NCBI RefSeq assembly: GCF_037126435.1
Contig: NZ_CP147020.1
Span: forward strand, 829,001-893,000
Reading direction: 5' to 3'
Length of the DNA stretch: 64,000 nt
DNA from: Bernardetia sp. ABR2-2B
GTDB taxonomy: Bacteria > Bacteroidota > Bacteroidia > Cytophagales > Bernardetiaceae
Shown here in pieces: positions 1-8,694 of this stretch. How positions within the stretch are numbered: position 1 is the first letter of the stretch; each line of letters opens with the position of its first letter. The translations under genes were made by a program, and so were the position numbers. The notes under the pieces are model-generated. The model ran no database searches, was not told the origin of the DNA, and worked only from the letters and a program-made list of their open reading frames with translations.

Positions 1-1422
1 AATTTCTATCAAACCCATATTGAGAAACTGTAACAAATGCTGTTGCCAAATTCCAGATGAAATATCCGAACCTGCACCATAAGTTTTTATTTTATCATAT
101 CCTTTTTCCAAAACTTCATGACGTTGTGAGCCTCTCAAAACATCAATAAGCATCGTAAAACCTACTTTTTCATCTAAGCGCATCATTGCCGAAAATGCTT
201 TTTGAGCGATAACTGTTCCATCAAAATGCTTAGGAGGATTCTGACAAACATCACAGTTTCCACAGTTTTCTAAAAGTGTTTCTCCAAAATAACTTAATAG
301 AATTTTTCTTCTACAAATTTGAGCATCTGCATATTGTTGCATACGGTCAAGTTTGGCAAGTTGTAGTTCTTTTTGTCCACTTTCTTCTGCAAAACTTTTC
401 AGAATTGCCAAATCTTGGAAGCTATAAAAAAGTAGTGTATCACTTTTGAGTCCATCTCGTCCTGCACGTCCAATTTCTTGATAATATCCTTCAATATTTT
501 TGGGAATATTGTAGTGCATTACCCAACGAACATTTGGTTTATCGATACCCATTCCGAAGGCAACTGTTGCACAAACAATGGGCGTTCGGTCTGCAATAAA
601 ATCATCTTGAACTCGGTTTCGCTCATGCGAAGTCAAACCTGCATGATAATAATCAGCCTTTACACCTGCTTTTTGAAGTCGGGCAGCTACATTTTCTGTA
701 TTTCTTCTACTCAAACAATAAATAATTCCTGATTCATTTGGTCTTCTCAAAATATAATTTACAATGCTATCCATACGCTTATAGGCTGGTAAAACATTGA
801 GCGAAAGATTAGGACGATTAAAAGAAGCTACAAATTCTGTTGGATTTTCTAAGCCCAATTGACTTACAATATCTCGCCTCGTTATTTTGTCTGCCGTTGC
901 TGTAAGGGCAATTATAGGGACAAACGGAAAACGATTTTTTAATGATTTTAGCTGGGTATATTCTGGTCTGAAATCGTGTCCCCATTGCGAAATACAATGT
1001 GCTTCATCAACTGCAAAAAGAGAAACATTCAAAGACTGCAAAAAATAAGTAAATGAATCTGTCAATAATTTTTCTGGAGAAACATAAAGGAGTTTGATAA
1101 GTCCTTGCTTTACTTCTGCTTCAATTTCTCTTTGTTCTCCTGCATCTTGTGAAGAGTTGAGATAAGCTGCCGAAATTCCATTTGTTTGCAGTGCATTTAC
1201 TTGGTCTTTCATTAGGGCAATCAAAGGCGAAATGACAATACAAATTCCATCTAAAGTAACAGCAGGAATTTGATAACAGATAGATTTTCCTCCACCTGTT
1301 GGCATCAAAACAAGCGTATCATTTTTTGCATAGACCGATGAAATAATATCTTCTTGCAAAGGACGAAAAGACGAATAACCAAAATACTGTTGAAGAGCGT
1401 GATGAGCTTTATTGAGATTCAT
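1..1422 (-). CDS. recQ: RecQ-family ATP-dependent DNA helicase (C-terminus cut by window edge)
   Basis: An ATG at 1422 opens a reverse frame that runs off the left edge after 474 codons. Visible in order: Walker A MPTGGGKS (about residues 40-47), the DEAH box (139-142) followed by [11 protein letters not shown], helicase motif VI GRAGRDG (318-324), and the RecQ zinc-binding cysteines (370, 386, 389, 392) leading into the winged-helix RQC region. This order is diagnostic of RecQ, a 3'-5' helicase acting in recombination and fork repair. The rest of RQC and any HRDC domain would lie outside the window. The gene points away from corA, with 236 bp between the two starts. Identification is secure; only the C-terminus is unknown. 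Confidence 0.95.
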   Translation of the reverse strand, partial: MNLNKAHHALQQYFGYSSFRPLQEDIISSVYAKNDTLVLMPTGGGKSICYQIPAVTLDGICIVISPLIALMKDQVNALQTNGISAAYLNSSQDAGEQREIEAEVKQGLIKLLYVSPEKLLTDSFTYFLQSLNVSLFAVDEAHCISQWGHDFRPEYTQLKSLKNRFPFVPIIALTATADKITRRDIVSQLGLENPTEFVASFNRPNLSLNVLPAYKRMDSIVNYILRRPNESGIIYCLSRRNTENVAARLQKAGVKADYYHAGLTSHERNRVQDDFIADRTPIVCATVAFGMGIDKPNVRWVMHYNIPKNIEGYYQEIGRAGRDGLKSDTLLFYSFQDLAILKSFAEESGQKELQLAKLDRMQQYADAQICRRKILLSYFGETLLENCGNCDVCQNPPKHFDGTVIAQKAFSAMMRLDEKVGFTMLIDVLRGSQRHEVLEKGYDKIKTYGAGSDISSGIWQQHLLQFLNMGLIEI

Positions 1423-1586
1423 TTAAAGACAATTACGATTATACTACTGTTTATTTTATAATTTTAAAGATAACTCTTTTTTATAAAACGATGGTATTTT
1501 TTGCAAAAAACTATTTTATTTAGCAGATATAAACCAAACTTTACCATTACTAGTGTCTTCTACTAATGACTTCCAAAATTACTTTA

Positions 1587-1615
1587 TTGAATACAGAGAA
1601 ATATTCTTAAATTTG
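1587..1615 (+). promoter_or_regulatory. Bacteroidota-type promoter of corA
   Basis: TTG at 1587-1589, an 18-nt spacer and TAAATTTG at 1608-1615 match the TTG / TAnnTTTG promoter known from Flavobacterium and Bacteroides. The predicted start is near 1622, giving a leader of about 37 nt. Confidence 0.5.
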
Positions 1616-1658
1616 TAAGACTTATTTCTATTCTATCCTCCCAAACAAAAAAATATTT

Positions 1659-2564
1659 ATGATAAAAACTATTCTAGAAGCCGAATCGGGTTATCAATGG
1701 GTAGATGTAATCAGTCCAAGTGATAAGGATTTAAGAGAACTTATTCGTCAGTACAAAATGCCAGCTTCTGCTGTTAAAGATTGTATGGCTGCTTTTCATA
1801 TGCCAAAAGTAGAGCCGATAAACGATTGGACTTATTTTATCGTACGATATTACGACCTTTATTGTGAAGACGATGCAGATACGATTCAAGAAATTACGAA
1901 TAAAGTAGCTATTTTTGTTAGTGAAAAATATATTCTGACCATACACAGAACAGGTCAGCCTACACTTGCACAACTTGCCAATGAGTGGAGAAACGGTTCG
2001 CATACACGTTATGAAAATAGTGAGCATTTTGCCTACAAACTTTTGGATATGCTGTTGAAGACATATGAGTTAGGAATGAACCAAGCTAGTGAACGTTTAG
2101 ATGCTTATGAAAAAGAGGTTTTTAGAGAAATGAAAGACGGTTCTATCTTCGAAAGGCTCTATCAGCTCAAAAGACGTGGTTCTGTTTTTAAAAGAATGCT
2201 TTATCTTACCAAAGAACTCATTCAAACTTATATGAGGTATTCTAAAGACTATCCATTGGCGCACCATAATATTGAATTTTCAGATTCTTTATATTATAGA
2301 GTAGATGAGCTTCATGAAAATGCGAATAACCTAATTAATCTACGTTTGTCTTTAGCCTCTCATCGCACAAATGAGATTATGGGGATTCTGACTATTTTCT
2401 CTGTGTTTTTTCTTCCCCTTACCTTTATCGTAGGTGTTTACGGAATGAACTTTAAAGATATTCCTGAGCTAGAAGTAGAAAACGGTTATGCTATTGTTTG
2501 GATGGTAATGATTTCGATGGTAATAGGTATTTATTTTTGGTTTAAGAAAAAAGGCTGGATATAA
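1659..2564 (+). CDS. corA: CorA-family magnesium/cobalt transporter
   Basis: A 301-residue protein with a long acidic, helical cytoplasmic domain and two C-terminal membrane helices (about 241-261 and 277-295). The family signature YGMN sits at the end of the first helix (GMN at 262-264), followed by an acidic periplasmic loop (FKDIPELE) as in CorA channels. Predicted role: Mg2+ (and Co2+/Ni2+) uptake as a homopentamer in the inner membrane. The length fits the family. It is a single gene between its own promoter and a terminator. The start is the first ATG, preceded by an A-rich leader. Confidence 0.93.
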   Translation: MIKTILEAESGYQWVDVISPSDKDLRELIRQYKMPASAVKDCMAAFHMPKVEPINDWTYFIVRYYDLYCEDDADTIQEITNKVAIFVSEKYILTIHRTGQPTLAQLANEWRNGSHTRYENSEHFAYKLLDMLLKTYELGMNQASERLDAYEKEVFREMKDGSIFERLYQLKRRGSVFKRMLYLTKELIQTYMRYSKDYPLAHHNIEFSDSLYYRVDELHENANNLINLRLSLASHRTNEIMGILTIFSVFFLPLTFIVGVYGMNFKDIPELEVENGYAIVWMVMISMVIGIYFWFKKKGWI

Positions 2565-2620
2565 AATAACTCTTAGGTTATCCAAACAAACTAAGAATTT
2601 ATCAAGAAATATGACCTCAA

Positions 2621-2650
2621 AACCTACAAATTTACTTGTAGGTTTTTTTA
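2621..2650 (+). terminator. Intrinsic terminator of corA
   Basis: A 9-bp stem (AACCTACAA at 2621-2629 with TTGTAGGTT at 2636-2644), a 6-nt loop and a run of T. Confidence 0.8.
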
Positions 2651-2780
2651 TGCTTTTCATTTAGCAAATCATTTTTTTATCTTTGATATAGTTATTCCCC
2701 TTAAAACAGTTTTTTTATAAAGAATAGCTGATTATTATCTTCACTTTCTGATGCTGAAATAAATCAAGCAAAATAAAATT

Positions 2781-4025
2781 ATGAAAATAAATATATTACT
2801 CTGCATATCATTTCTAAGTGCTTTTATTTTTTCTTCTGTCTCTACTTTTGCCCAAACAAATGAAGCAAGTGGAAATGAAGAAGATACGGTGGGAATAGAA
2901 AAAGCACCTCCCTATGATAAAAAGTGGAGTGTTGATATTACAGGAAGCTTTTTTGAAAATCAGCGAACTGCACCTCTTATAATTATTGATTCAGTAGAAA
3001 ACGTGTATTTAGCAGGTACATTTTCAGACGAACTCAAAATAAATGAACAGACAAGCCTAAAAAGCAAAGGAGGAACTGATACTTTTTTATTAAAATTTGA
3101 TACAAATGGAAAACTAGTTTGGAAAAAACAAGCGGGAGGTATAAAAGATGATTATGTAGGTTCGATGCGAATTGCAAAAGAAGGAGGTGTTATTCTGTCA
3201 GGGCATTTTGAAGATTCTACTTCCTTTGATAGAGTAAAGGCAGACAAAACAGAAGGTGGCTATGTCGTTAATTATGATAAAAACGGAACTGTTCTTTGGG
3301 TCAAAACAGAAAACAAAACAGCTTACTCTCTCCCTCAAACTGACCGTCAGCTCAATCTTTATTTAGCAGAAGCCTATAAAGACAAGGTAAAAATAGACAC
3401 AAATATAATAAATAACCCTACTCGTTATTACAATAGTTATTTATCTAAATATGATAATAATGACAAACTAGAATGGTTTACTATCATCAATAAAATGAAT
3501 AAAAACGGTCGTGGAGAAGTCAAAACTTCAGATATGGCAATTGATGATGATGGGAATATTTTTTTAGGAGGAACATTCAAATACGCTCCTGTTTTTGATA
3601 ATATAGGGATTCGAAGTGGTAAACAAGATGATATTTTTTTGGCAAAATATAATAATGAAGGTAAGCTAGGTTGGGTCTTACAACTAACAAATAGCGACGA
3701 CGAATATAAAGTAGATAGAGTTTTTATACACGATGGTAATATTTGTCTTCGTGCATCAGCTCAAACAATAGAAAATGGAGATACTACCACAACACATCAT
3801 CAATTTGAATACAACGAACAAGCTACTTCGGTAGAATATCACTCCTATTATGGCTGGGAAACAGGCGAGAATATTACAGGCGATTCGCTAAATTATCAAT
3901 ATAGCAACTTTACACAAAATACAGTAAAAAATACAGTTTATAAATTTGGAATAATAGGCGAGAAATTAATGCTTATGAAATTCCGTAGAAAGCCTTTGAC
4001 CAATGCTAGAAAAGAAGATGAGTAG
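2781..4025 (+). CDS. Secreted beta-propeller-like protein (SBBP-type repeats)
   Basis: A 414-residue protein with a Sec signal peptide (KINILLCISF then FSSVSTFAQ, cleaved after about residue 25). The body has repeated units of the type DDGNIFLGGTF, LAKYNNEGKLGWV and FLLKFDTNGKLVWKK, spaced about 50-60 residues apart, as in the bacterial SBBP propeller repeats of Bacteroidota surface proteins. No catalytic motif is seen, and there is no T9SS tail: the C-terminus is basic and ends in a short acidic tail. It stands alone between two terminators. Its repeats resemble the N-terminal halves of the two large proteins at 43-51 kb. Specific function unknown. Confidence 0.7.
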   Translation: MKINILLCISFLSAFIFSSVSTFAQTNEASGNEEDTVGIEKAPPYDKKWSVDITGSFFENQRTAPLIIIDSVENVYLAGTFSDELKINEQTSLKSKGGTDTFLLKFDTNGKLVWKKQAGGIKDDYVGSMRIAKEGGVILSGHFEDSTSFDRVKADKTEGGYVVNYDKNGTVLWVKTENKTAYSLPQTDRQLNLYLAEAYKDKVKIDTNIINNPTRYYNSYLSKYDNNDKLEWFTIINKMNKNGRGEVKTSDMAIDDDGNIFLGGTFKYAPVFDNIGIRSGKQDDIFLAKYNNEGKLGWVLQLTNSDDEYKVDRVFIHDGNICLRASAQTIENGDTTTTHHQFEYNEQATSVEYHSYYGWETGENITGDSLNYQYSNFTQNTVKNTVYKFGIIGEKLMLMKFRRKPLTNARKEDE

Positions 4026-4042
4026 TATTCTTAAAAAAAAAA

Positions 4043-4076
4043 AAACCTTTCAAGTTAAAATTATTTGAAAGGCTTT
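4043..4076. terminator. Bidirectional terminator between convergent genes
   Basis: CCTTTCAA (4046-4053) pairs with TTGAAAGG (4065-4072), with an A-run on the left and T-rich sequence on the right. It can serve both the forward gene ending at 4025 and the reverse gene ending at 4096. Confidence 0.75.
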
Positions 4077-4095
4077 CTTAAAAAAAACAGAGAAA

Positions 4096-4704
4096 TTAAT
4101 TCCTTCTATTCATTTCATCTCTAATTTTGGCAGCTTTTTCATAATCTTCATCTGCCACAGCTTTTTCCATTTCAGCTTCTAATTCTGTTACTGACATTGC
4201 TTCTAAAGAAACAGCTTTTTTCTTTGCTTTCTTTTTCTTAGGTTCTTTTGCGCCTTCTTCTTGCTCTATTGCTTCTCCTTCATCCGTATTTGTGGTCGTA
4301 ATTCCAGCTTCACGCATAACATTATCTGTTGTGAAAATAGGTGCATCAAAGCGCAAACCAATAGCAATAGCATCAGAAGGACGTGCATCTACAATTATTT
4401 TCTTGCCTTCACGCTCATCTACATAAATCATTTCTGCATAAAAAATACCTTCACGAAGGTCAGAAATTATAATTTCATTAAGTTTGAATTGAAATTGAGT
4501 AGCCAAAGACTTGAATAAATCGTGTGTCATCGGACGTGTAGAAGTAACTTTTTCGATTTCAATAGCAATTGCCTGTGCTTCAAATCTACCTATAATGATA
4601 GGCAAACGACGATTGCCTTCTTCTTCCTCCAAAATTAAGGCAAAAGAATCAGATTGAGATTGGCTAGAAGAGAGTCCTAATATTTGTAAGCGAATTTTGT
4701 TCAC
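4096..4704 (-). CDS. Bifunctional nuclease (BFN/DUF151) domain protein with C-terminal UVR motif
   Basis: A 202-residue protein. Residues 1-135 match the BFN/DUF151 family: a start of the type IRLQILGLSSSQ, the segment RLPIIIGRFEAQAIAIE, and the hallmark VDARPSDAIAIGLRF. A basic/acidic linker follows (about 145-165). The last 38 residues (ELEAEMEKAVADEDYEKAAK then IRDEM) form a UVR helical hairpin as in UvrB/UvrC. This two-domain layout is common in Bacteroidota. Family members are proposed nucleases, but the role of this protein is not known. It is cytoplasmic, with no signal peptide. It is a single gene that converges on the preceding propeller gene. Confidence 0.85.
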   Translation of the reverse strand: MNKIRLQILGLSSSQSQSDSFALILEEEEGNRRLPIIIGRFEAQAIAIEIEKVTSTRPMTHDLFKSLATQFQFKLNEIIISDLREGIFYAEMIYVDEREGKKIIVDARPSDAIAIGLRFDAPIFTTDNVMREAGITTTNTDEGEAIEQEEGAKEPKKKKAKKKAVSLEAMSVTELEAEMEKAVADEDYEKAAKIRDEMNRRN

Positions 4705-5070
4705 AAGTTCGAGGTATAGAAGTGATTAAAAAAATATCTAAATTAGAAATATAGTCAATAGTTCTTTGACGTAATGAAAGGTATCTATTGAAATAGAATA
4801 CAATTTTACTCTTTTTTATAAAGAATCTAAATTATCTTTCTTATCTTTTTACTTGAAAATGACGTGCAAAACTACAAAAAAATGTTCTGAAAGCCTAAAG
4901 GTTTTATCAATTCAAAATTAGTAATTTTTAGGCTAGTATAAAATTATCGTTCAAAATTTGCTATATTTCTTATAAACTTCTTCGTAAACTTGAAAGTCTT
5001 TATAAAGTTTGATGTATTTTTGTCAAAACGACAAAGATTCAAAAAAACAACAAAATTTTAAGATACTTAT
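4705..5070. other. 366-bp divergent intergenic region
   Basis: This AT-rich spacer separates the divergent starts of the BFN-UVR gene and purC. It contains the purC promoter near its right end. A reverse-strand TAnnTTTG match at 4867-4874 lacks a -33 partner. No ORF or repeat is seen. Confidence 0.5.
4990..5022 (+). promoter_or_regulatory. Bacteroidota-type promoter of purC
   Basis: TTG at 4990-4992, a 22-nt spacer and TATTTTTG at 5015-5022. Transcription would start near 5029, about 42 nt before the ATG. Confidence 0.45.
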
Positions 5071-6030
5071 ATGACTTCTATATCTTCAAAAAAAGATTCT
5101 GTTTTGAAATTCAAAAACCAAACTGATTTTTATCAAGGAAAAGTAAGAGATGTATATTCTTTTCCAAACTTTGTAGCGATGGTTGCCTCCAACCGTATTT
5201 CTGCTTTTGATGTTGTTTTGCCAAAACCAATTCCATACAAAGGACAAGTTTTGAATCAACTGGCAGCTTATTTCCTTCAAAATGCAAAAGATATTGTTCC
5301 CAACTGGTTCGAAAAAAGTCCACACCCACAAGTCAGTATTGGTAAGAAAGCCAAAACTTTGCCTGTTGAGATGGTTATCCGTGGTTATTTGGCTGGACAC
5401 GCTTGGAGAACGTATAATGATGGTAAACGAGTTCTTTGTGGTGTAAAATTACCAGAAGGAATGAAGGAAAATGATAAGTTTCCAACGCCTATAATTACGC
5501 CATCTACAAAAGCAGAAAACGGAGCGCACGATGAGGATATTTCAGAAGAAGAGATTTTGAAACAAGGCTTAGTTACGCAAGAGCAATGGAAAAAAATGGT
5601 AGAATATACAAATTTGCTTTTTAGAAGAGGAACTGCACTTGCTGCCCAACGTGGTCTTATTTTGGTAGATACAAAATATGAATTTGGTATTTCTATTGAT
5701 GAAAATAATAAAGAAAGTGTTATCTTAATAGATGAAATTCATACGCCTGATTCTTCTCGTTATTTTTATGCAAAAGAATATCAAGAAAAACAAGATAAGG
5801 GAGAACGCCAAAATCAGCTTTCTAAAGAGTTTGTGAGAGAATGGTTGATGGAAAATGGCTTTCAAGGAAAAGAAGGACAACAAATTCCAGAAATGACAGA
5901 AGAAGTCATTGACAGAATCTCTCAACGTTATTGTCATCTTTATTTTTTATTGACAGGAAAAGAACTTGAAAAAAAACCTGACTTAATGAATGAAAAAGCT
6001 ATTTTTGAGGCAATTAATGATAATTTATGA
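5071..6030 (+). CDS. purC: Phosphoribosylaminoimidazole-succinocarboxamide synthase (SAICAR synthetase)
   Basis: A 319-residue protein of purine biosynthesis that joins aspartate to CAIR using ATP. Family signatures include [12 protein letters not shown] near the N-terminus (ATP site), [30 protein letters not shown], the block [20 protein letters not shown] and the [12 protein letters not shown] segment. It belongs to the longer type of about 300-320 residues, similar in size to the yeast Ade1 form and longer than the E. coli enzyme (237). No other pur gene is adjacent. The start is the first ATG after the promoter. Confidence 0.95.
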   Translation: MTSISSKKDSVLKFKNQTDFYQGKVRDVYSFPNFVAMVASNRISAFDVVLPKPIPYKGQVLNQLAAYFLQNAKDIVPNWFEKSPHPQVSIGKKAKTLPVEMVIRGYLAGHAWRTYNDGKRVLCGVKLPEGMKENDKFPTPIITPSTKAENGAHDEDISEEEILKQGLVTQEQWKKMVEYTNLLFRRGTALAAQRGLILVDTKYEFGISIDENNKESVILIDEIHTPDSSRYFYAKEYQEKQDKGERQNQLSKEFVREWLMENGFQGKEGQQIPEMTEEVIDRISQRYCHLYFLLTGKELEKKPDLMNEKAIFEAINDNL

Positions 6031-6060
6031 ATTCAGAAATAATAAAGATATTTGGTCAAG

Positions 6061-6123
6061 CTCCTGATTTCCACTCCCTAACGCCTAATTACCTTTTCCT
6101 AGTTTCTAATCTCTAATCCATAA
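6061..6123. repeat. Degenerate heptamer array (about 9 units)
   Basis: Read in 7-nt steps from 6061, units are CTCCTGA, TTTCCAC, TCCCTAA, CGCCTAA, TTACCTT, TTCCTAG, TTTCTAA, TCTCTAA and TCCATAA. They share a NNCCTAA-like core in one register. The array fills most of the purC to next-gene gap and ends 6 nt before the TTG start at 6130. Confidence 0.75.
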
Positions 6124-6129
6124 TTAATT

Positions 6130-7200
6130 TTGAAAAGAATACTATTTCCTATTTTCGCTTTATTGATTAGTTTGTCTGTTTATGCCTACATGCGAACTAC
6201 TATTTATGATTTTTCAGAAAAAGATTTGAAAGTTGTTCATGATGCTGACCGAATTGCTGTCCAGCTTGTAGCAGAAAAACGAGTAAAAAATAATCTTTTC
6301 ATAGAAAAATTTAGAAATTATTTAGATGAAAATGGAAAAGCAAGTATTGGTGTAAATACATTACAAAGAATCAAACAAGTACAAACTCTTTCTTCTGACT
6401 TGTTGCAACAAAGTAATGAAATTAGAGCGCAATGGCTTCAAAACCCTGATGGCAAACCAACTGAACTATTAACTACCTTTGCAAACGCACAAAAAGAATA
6501 TATTTCTAAACTAAGGAGCTTTACAGAAATTTCTTTGTCTAACTCTGAAATACTAACTCCTCTTTTTATAGACCCTACAAAAAACACATTTTCTTCTAAT
6601 TCTGATAAGAAAAAAGAAAGCTCGTCAGAAGAAGCAAGAAAACACGCTTTTAATGCAGAAGAATTTGCAAATTATTTTGACAATCTTCCTGTTTCTGTTC
6701 GCCTTTATGCACTTACTTCGATTGATGCTGCCATTGCCAACCGAGAAGCAGAAGCAATCTATTATATTAGTCAGAAAATTGAATATCCTATTTTTGAGAT
6801 AAATAATTTGGTAAGTATCGTTACTCCTAATGAAATTGTACTTTCAGAAGGAAATATGTATCAAGCCAAAATGAAAGTGGTAGGCATTTCTTCATTTACT
6901 CAACCTAAACTAGAGGTAGAAGATGAAAGTATATATCAAGACCTCAAGACACAAGAAAAAAATGGAATAGTAAATATTTCTTTTCTAGCAAAAGCAGATG
7001 AGTATGATGAGCGTGGACTTGCTTTCAAAACGTGGACGGCTAAAGTAAAAATTCAGCTTCCAAATGGAAAAGATTCTACATTACTTTTACAAGAAAACTA
7101 TATTGTCAGAAAAAATAGAAATGGTAATTCCACAACACCAACTGAAATAAACCCAAATCAAAGCAATGTGATTTATGATGAACCTACAAGTATTGAATAG
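6130..7200 (+). CDS. GldM-like protein (N-terminal/middle part only)
   Basis: A 356-residue protein with a TTG start (no better in-frame ATG nearby) and one N-terminal membrane helix or signal anchor (LFPIFALLISLSVYAYMR). Residues about 178-250 (FDNLPVSVRLYALTSID, then IANREAEAIYYISQKIEYP, then VSIVTPNEIVLSEGNMYQA) resemble the middle of the gliding/T9SS motor protein GldM, where a short-loop motif, N-aEA helix and a vxPN...vLeGd..a segment occur in this order. The usual GldM C-terminal domains (protein over 500 residues) are absent. The similarity is read by eye, so the assignment is tentative. It could be a stand-alone periplasmic paralogue of the GldM motor arm. Confidence 0.45.
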   Translation: MKRILFPIFALLISLSVYAYMRTTIYDFSEKDLKVVHDADRIAVQLVAEKRVKNNLFIEKFRNYLDENGKASIGVNTLQRIKQVQTLSSDLLQQSNEIRAQWLQNPDGKPTELLTTFANAQKEYISKLRSFTEISLSNSEILTPLFIDPTKNTFSSNSDKKKESSSEEARKHAFNAEEFANYFDNLPVSVRLYALTSIDAAIANREAEAIYYISQKIEYPIFEINNLVSIVTPNEIVLSEGNMYQAKMKVVGISSFTQPKLEVEDESIYQDLKTQEKNGIVNISFLAKADEYDERGLAFKTWTAKVKIQLPNGKDSTLLLQENYIVRKNRNGNSTTPTEINPNQSNVIYDEPTSIE

Positions 7201-7228
7201 AAAATGATTTATTTTTATCAAAAAACCC

Positions 7229-7259
7229 TTGTATAACAAATCCCAAAAATGTATTTTTG
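7229..7259 (+). promoter_or_regulatory. Bacteroidota-type promoter of the recombinase gene
   Basis: TTG at 7229-7231, a 20-nt spacer and TATTTTTG at 7252-7259. It overlaps the upstream ATG at 7249, so that ATG would not be transcribed. This favours the GTG at 7300 or a later start. Confidence 0.5.
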
Positions 7260-7299
7260 TATAAACTTCTTTACCTCAATTTATACAGCAAAAAAATAC

Positions 7300-8448
7300 G
7301 TGGAAAATTCAAATCAGTCTTTACGCACCGTTTCAAAAAACACCTTTGGTATCCATCAAACCATAAAGTATTTTGAGCAATCACTTGAAAAACCTCATAA
7401 CTATGTAAGAATAGCAAAGCAATATCTTGTTTTTACGATGGAATTTAATTTTGCTATCGATAAAATGAGTTTAGAGATGTTTGTAGAAAAAAAAGCTGCT
7501 GTTTACAAGACTGCGTGTAGAAAATTTTTGAAATTTGCTCAAAAAAATGATATTCATAGAGTTTATGATGATTCTACACCAAATTATAAAGGGAACAAAT
7601 ATGTTTTGGCTTTTCTTGCCAATGCACAATTGAGCGAAAACAGTAAGGAAACGTATGCAAGAGCTTTACACGAATTTTATTCTTTTGTCAATGAAAAATC
7701 GCTTACACCTAACCGTGAAACAGTTTTGGCTTTTATTCAGCAATGCAAAAATAATGGATTAAGTCCTTATACCACAAACACGTATATTGCAGCTATAAAA
7801 GGATTTGTTCAGTTTTGTATTCTGAAAAGAGATGAGATTAAAATTGAAGCAGAATTAGTAGAACAAATGCGTGATGTTTCGACGGTAAGAAGTTTGAAAG
7901 TAGGGGGTTCTACCCAAAGAAAATATGCGAAAGATTCACTTACAGAAAAAGAAAGAAATCATTTATTAAAATCAATTACAAATCCGAAAGACAAAGCAAT
8001 TATCGGACTTATGGCATATCAAGGTCTGAGAACAGTAGAAGTAGTGCGTTTGTCGTGGAAAGATATAAAAGTAAGGGAAGGAAAAAATTATTTGGCTGTT
8101 TGGGGAAAAGGACGAGAAGAAAAAGAACTCATTCCAATCTTGCCAGAAATGTATAAGATTTTAATTGATTATCAAATGTCTATCACTCGTCCAGAGGGAA
8201 GTATGTTTGATTTTAAAGAGACAAGTAGCATCAGAAAAATTACAAATAAATGGCTAAAAGAAGCAGGGCTAAAACGTGAAAATGTTTCTGCACACAGTTT
8301 GCGCCACACCGTTGCACAACTTATGCTTGATAAAGGAGTTCCAAAACCAATGGTTCAGCGTTTTCTACGCCACAAATCCGAATCTATGACAAGCACCTAC
8401 ACAGCAAAACAAGAAGATAGAGAGTTTTTAAATTATGAATTTAAATAA
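7300..8448 (+). CDS. Tyrosine recombinase/integrase (XerC/D-like fold)
   Basis: The frame is open from an ATG at 7249, but the promoter overlaps it, so GTG 7300 is chosen; an ATG at 7438 is possible but would cut into a helical domain. In the numbering from 7249, the catalytic set is complete: R261 in YQGLRTVE, K288, H349 and R352 in HSLRH, H375 in LRHKS and nucleophile Y384 in STYTAKQ. Before the catalytic domain there seem to be two core-binding-like helical units (about 40-100 and 125-195). No attachment site, xis or phage genes are nearby, so it may be a chromosomal recombinase rather than an active element's integrase. Confidence 0.85.
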   Translation: MENSNQSLRTVSKNTFGIHQTIKYFEQSLEKPHNYVRIAKQYLVFTMEFNFAIDKMSLEMFVEKKAAVYKTACRKFLKFAQKNDIHRVYDDSTPNYKGNKYVLAFLANAQLSENSKETYARALHEFYSFVNEKSLTPNRETVLAFIQQCKNNGLSPYTTNTYIAAIKGFVQFCILKRDEIKIEAELVEQMRDVSTVRSLKVGGSTQRKYAKDSLTEKERNHLLKSITNPKDKAIIGLMAYQGLRTVEVVRLSWKDIKVREGKNYLAVWGKGREEKELIPILPEMYKILIDYQMSITRPEGSMFDFKETSSIRKITNKWLKEAGLKRENVSAHSLRHTVAQLMLDKGVPKPMVQRFLRHKSESMTSTYTAKQEDREFLNYEFK

Positions 8449-8694
8449 ACTTATTTTTCATAAAAATAATACAATTTAATGTCTAATATTTAAGCAATAC
8501 ACCTATTTATTCAATATTTAAGCATCTTAAAGTACAATTTTAACTTTTAGAATGGTAAAGTTTTTGACTATTCTCAAGAAACAATTATAAGTTGACAAAC
8601 AGTTTATGTAACTTATTGTCATATGTGAAATTCCTATCTTATTATATCAGATATTATTAAGGTAAGTTCTTTTTTCGGCATCTAAAAATCATTA

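Noticed and set aside
5086-5400. 104-codon reverse ORF inside purC
   Set aside because: Antisense shadow of a conserved enzyme; composition is unlike a real protein of this genome.
7300-8448. Tyrosine recombinase as the marker of an integrative element
   Set aside because: No att repeats, tRNA, excisionase or cargo genes were found around it.
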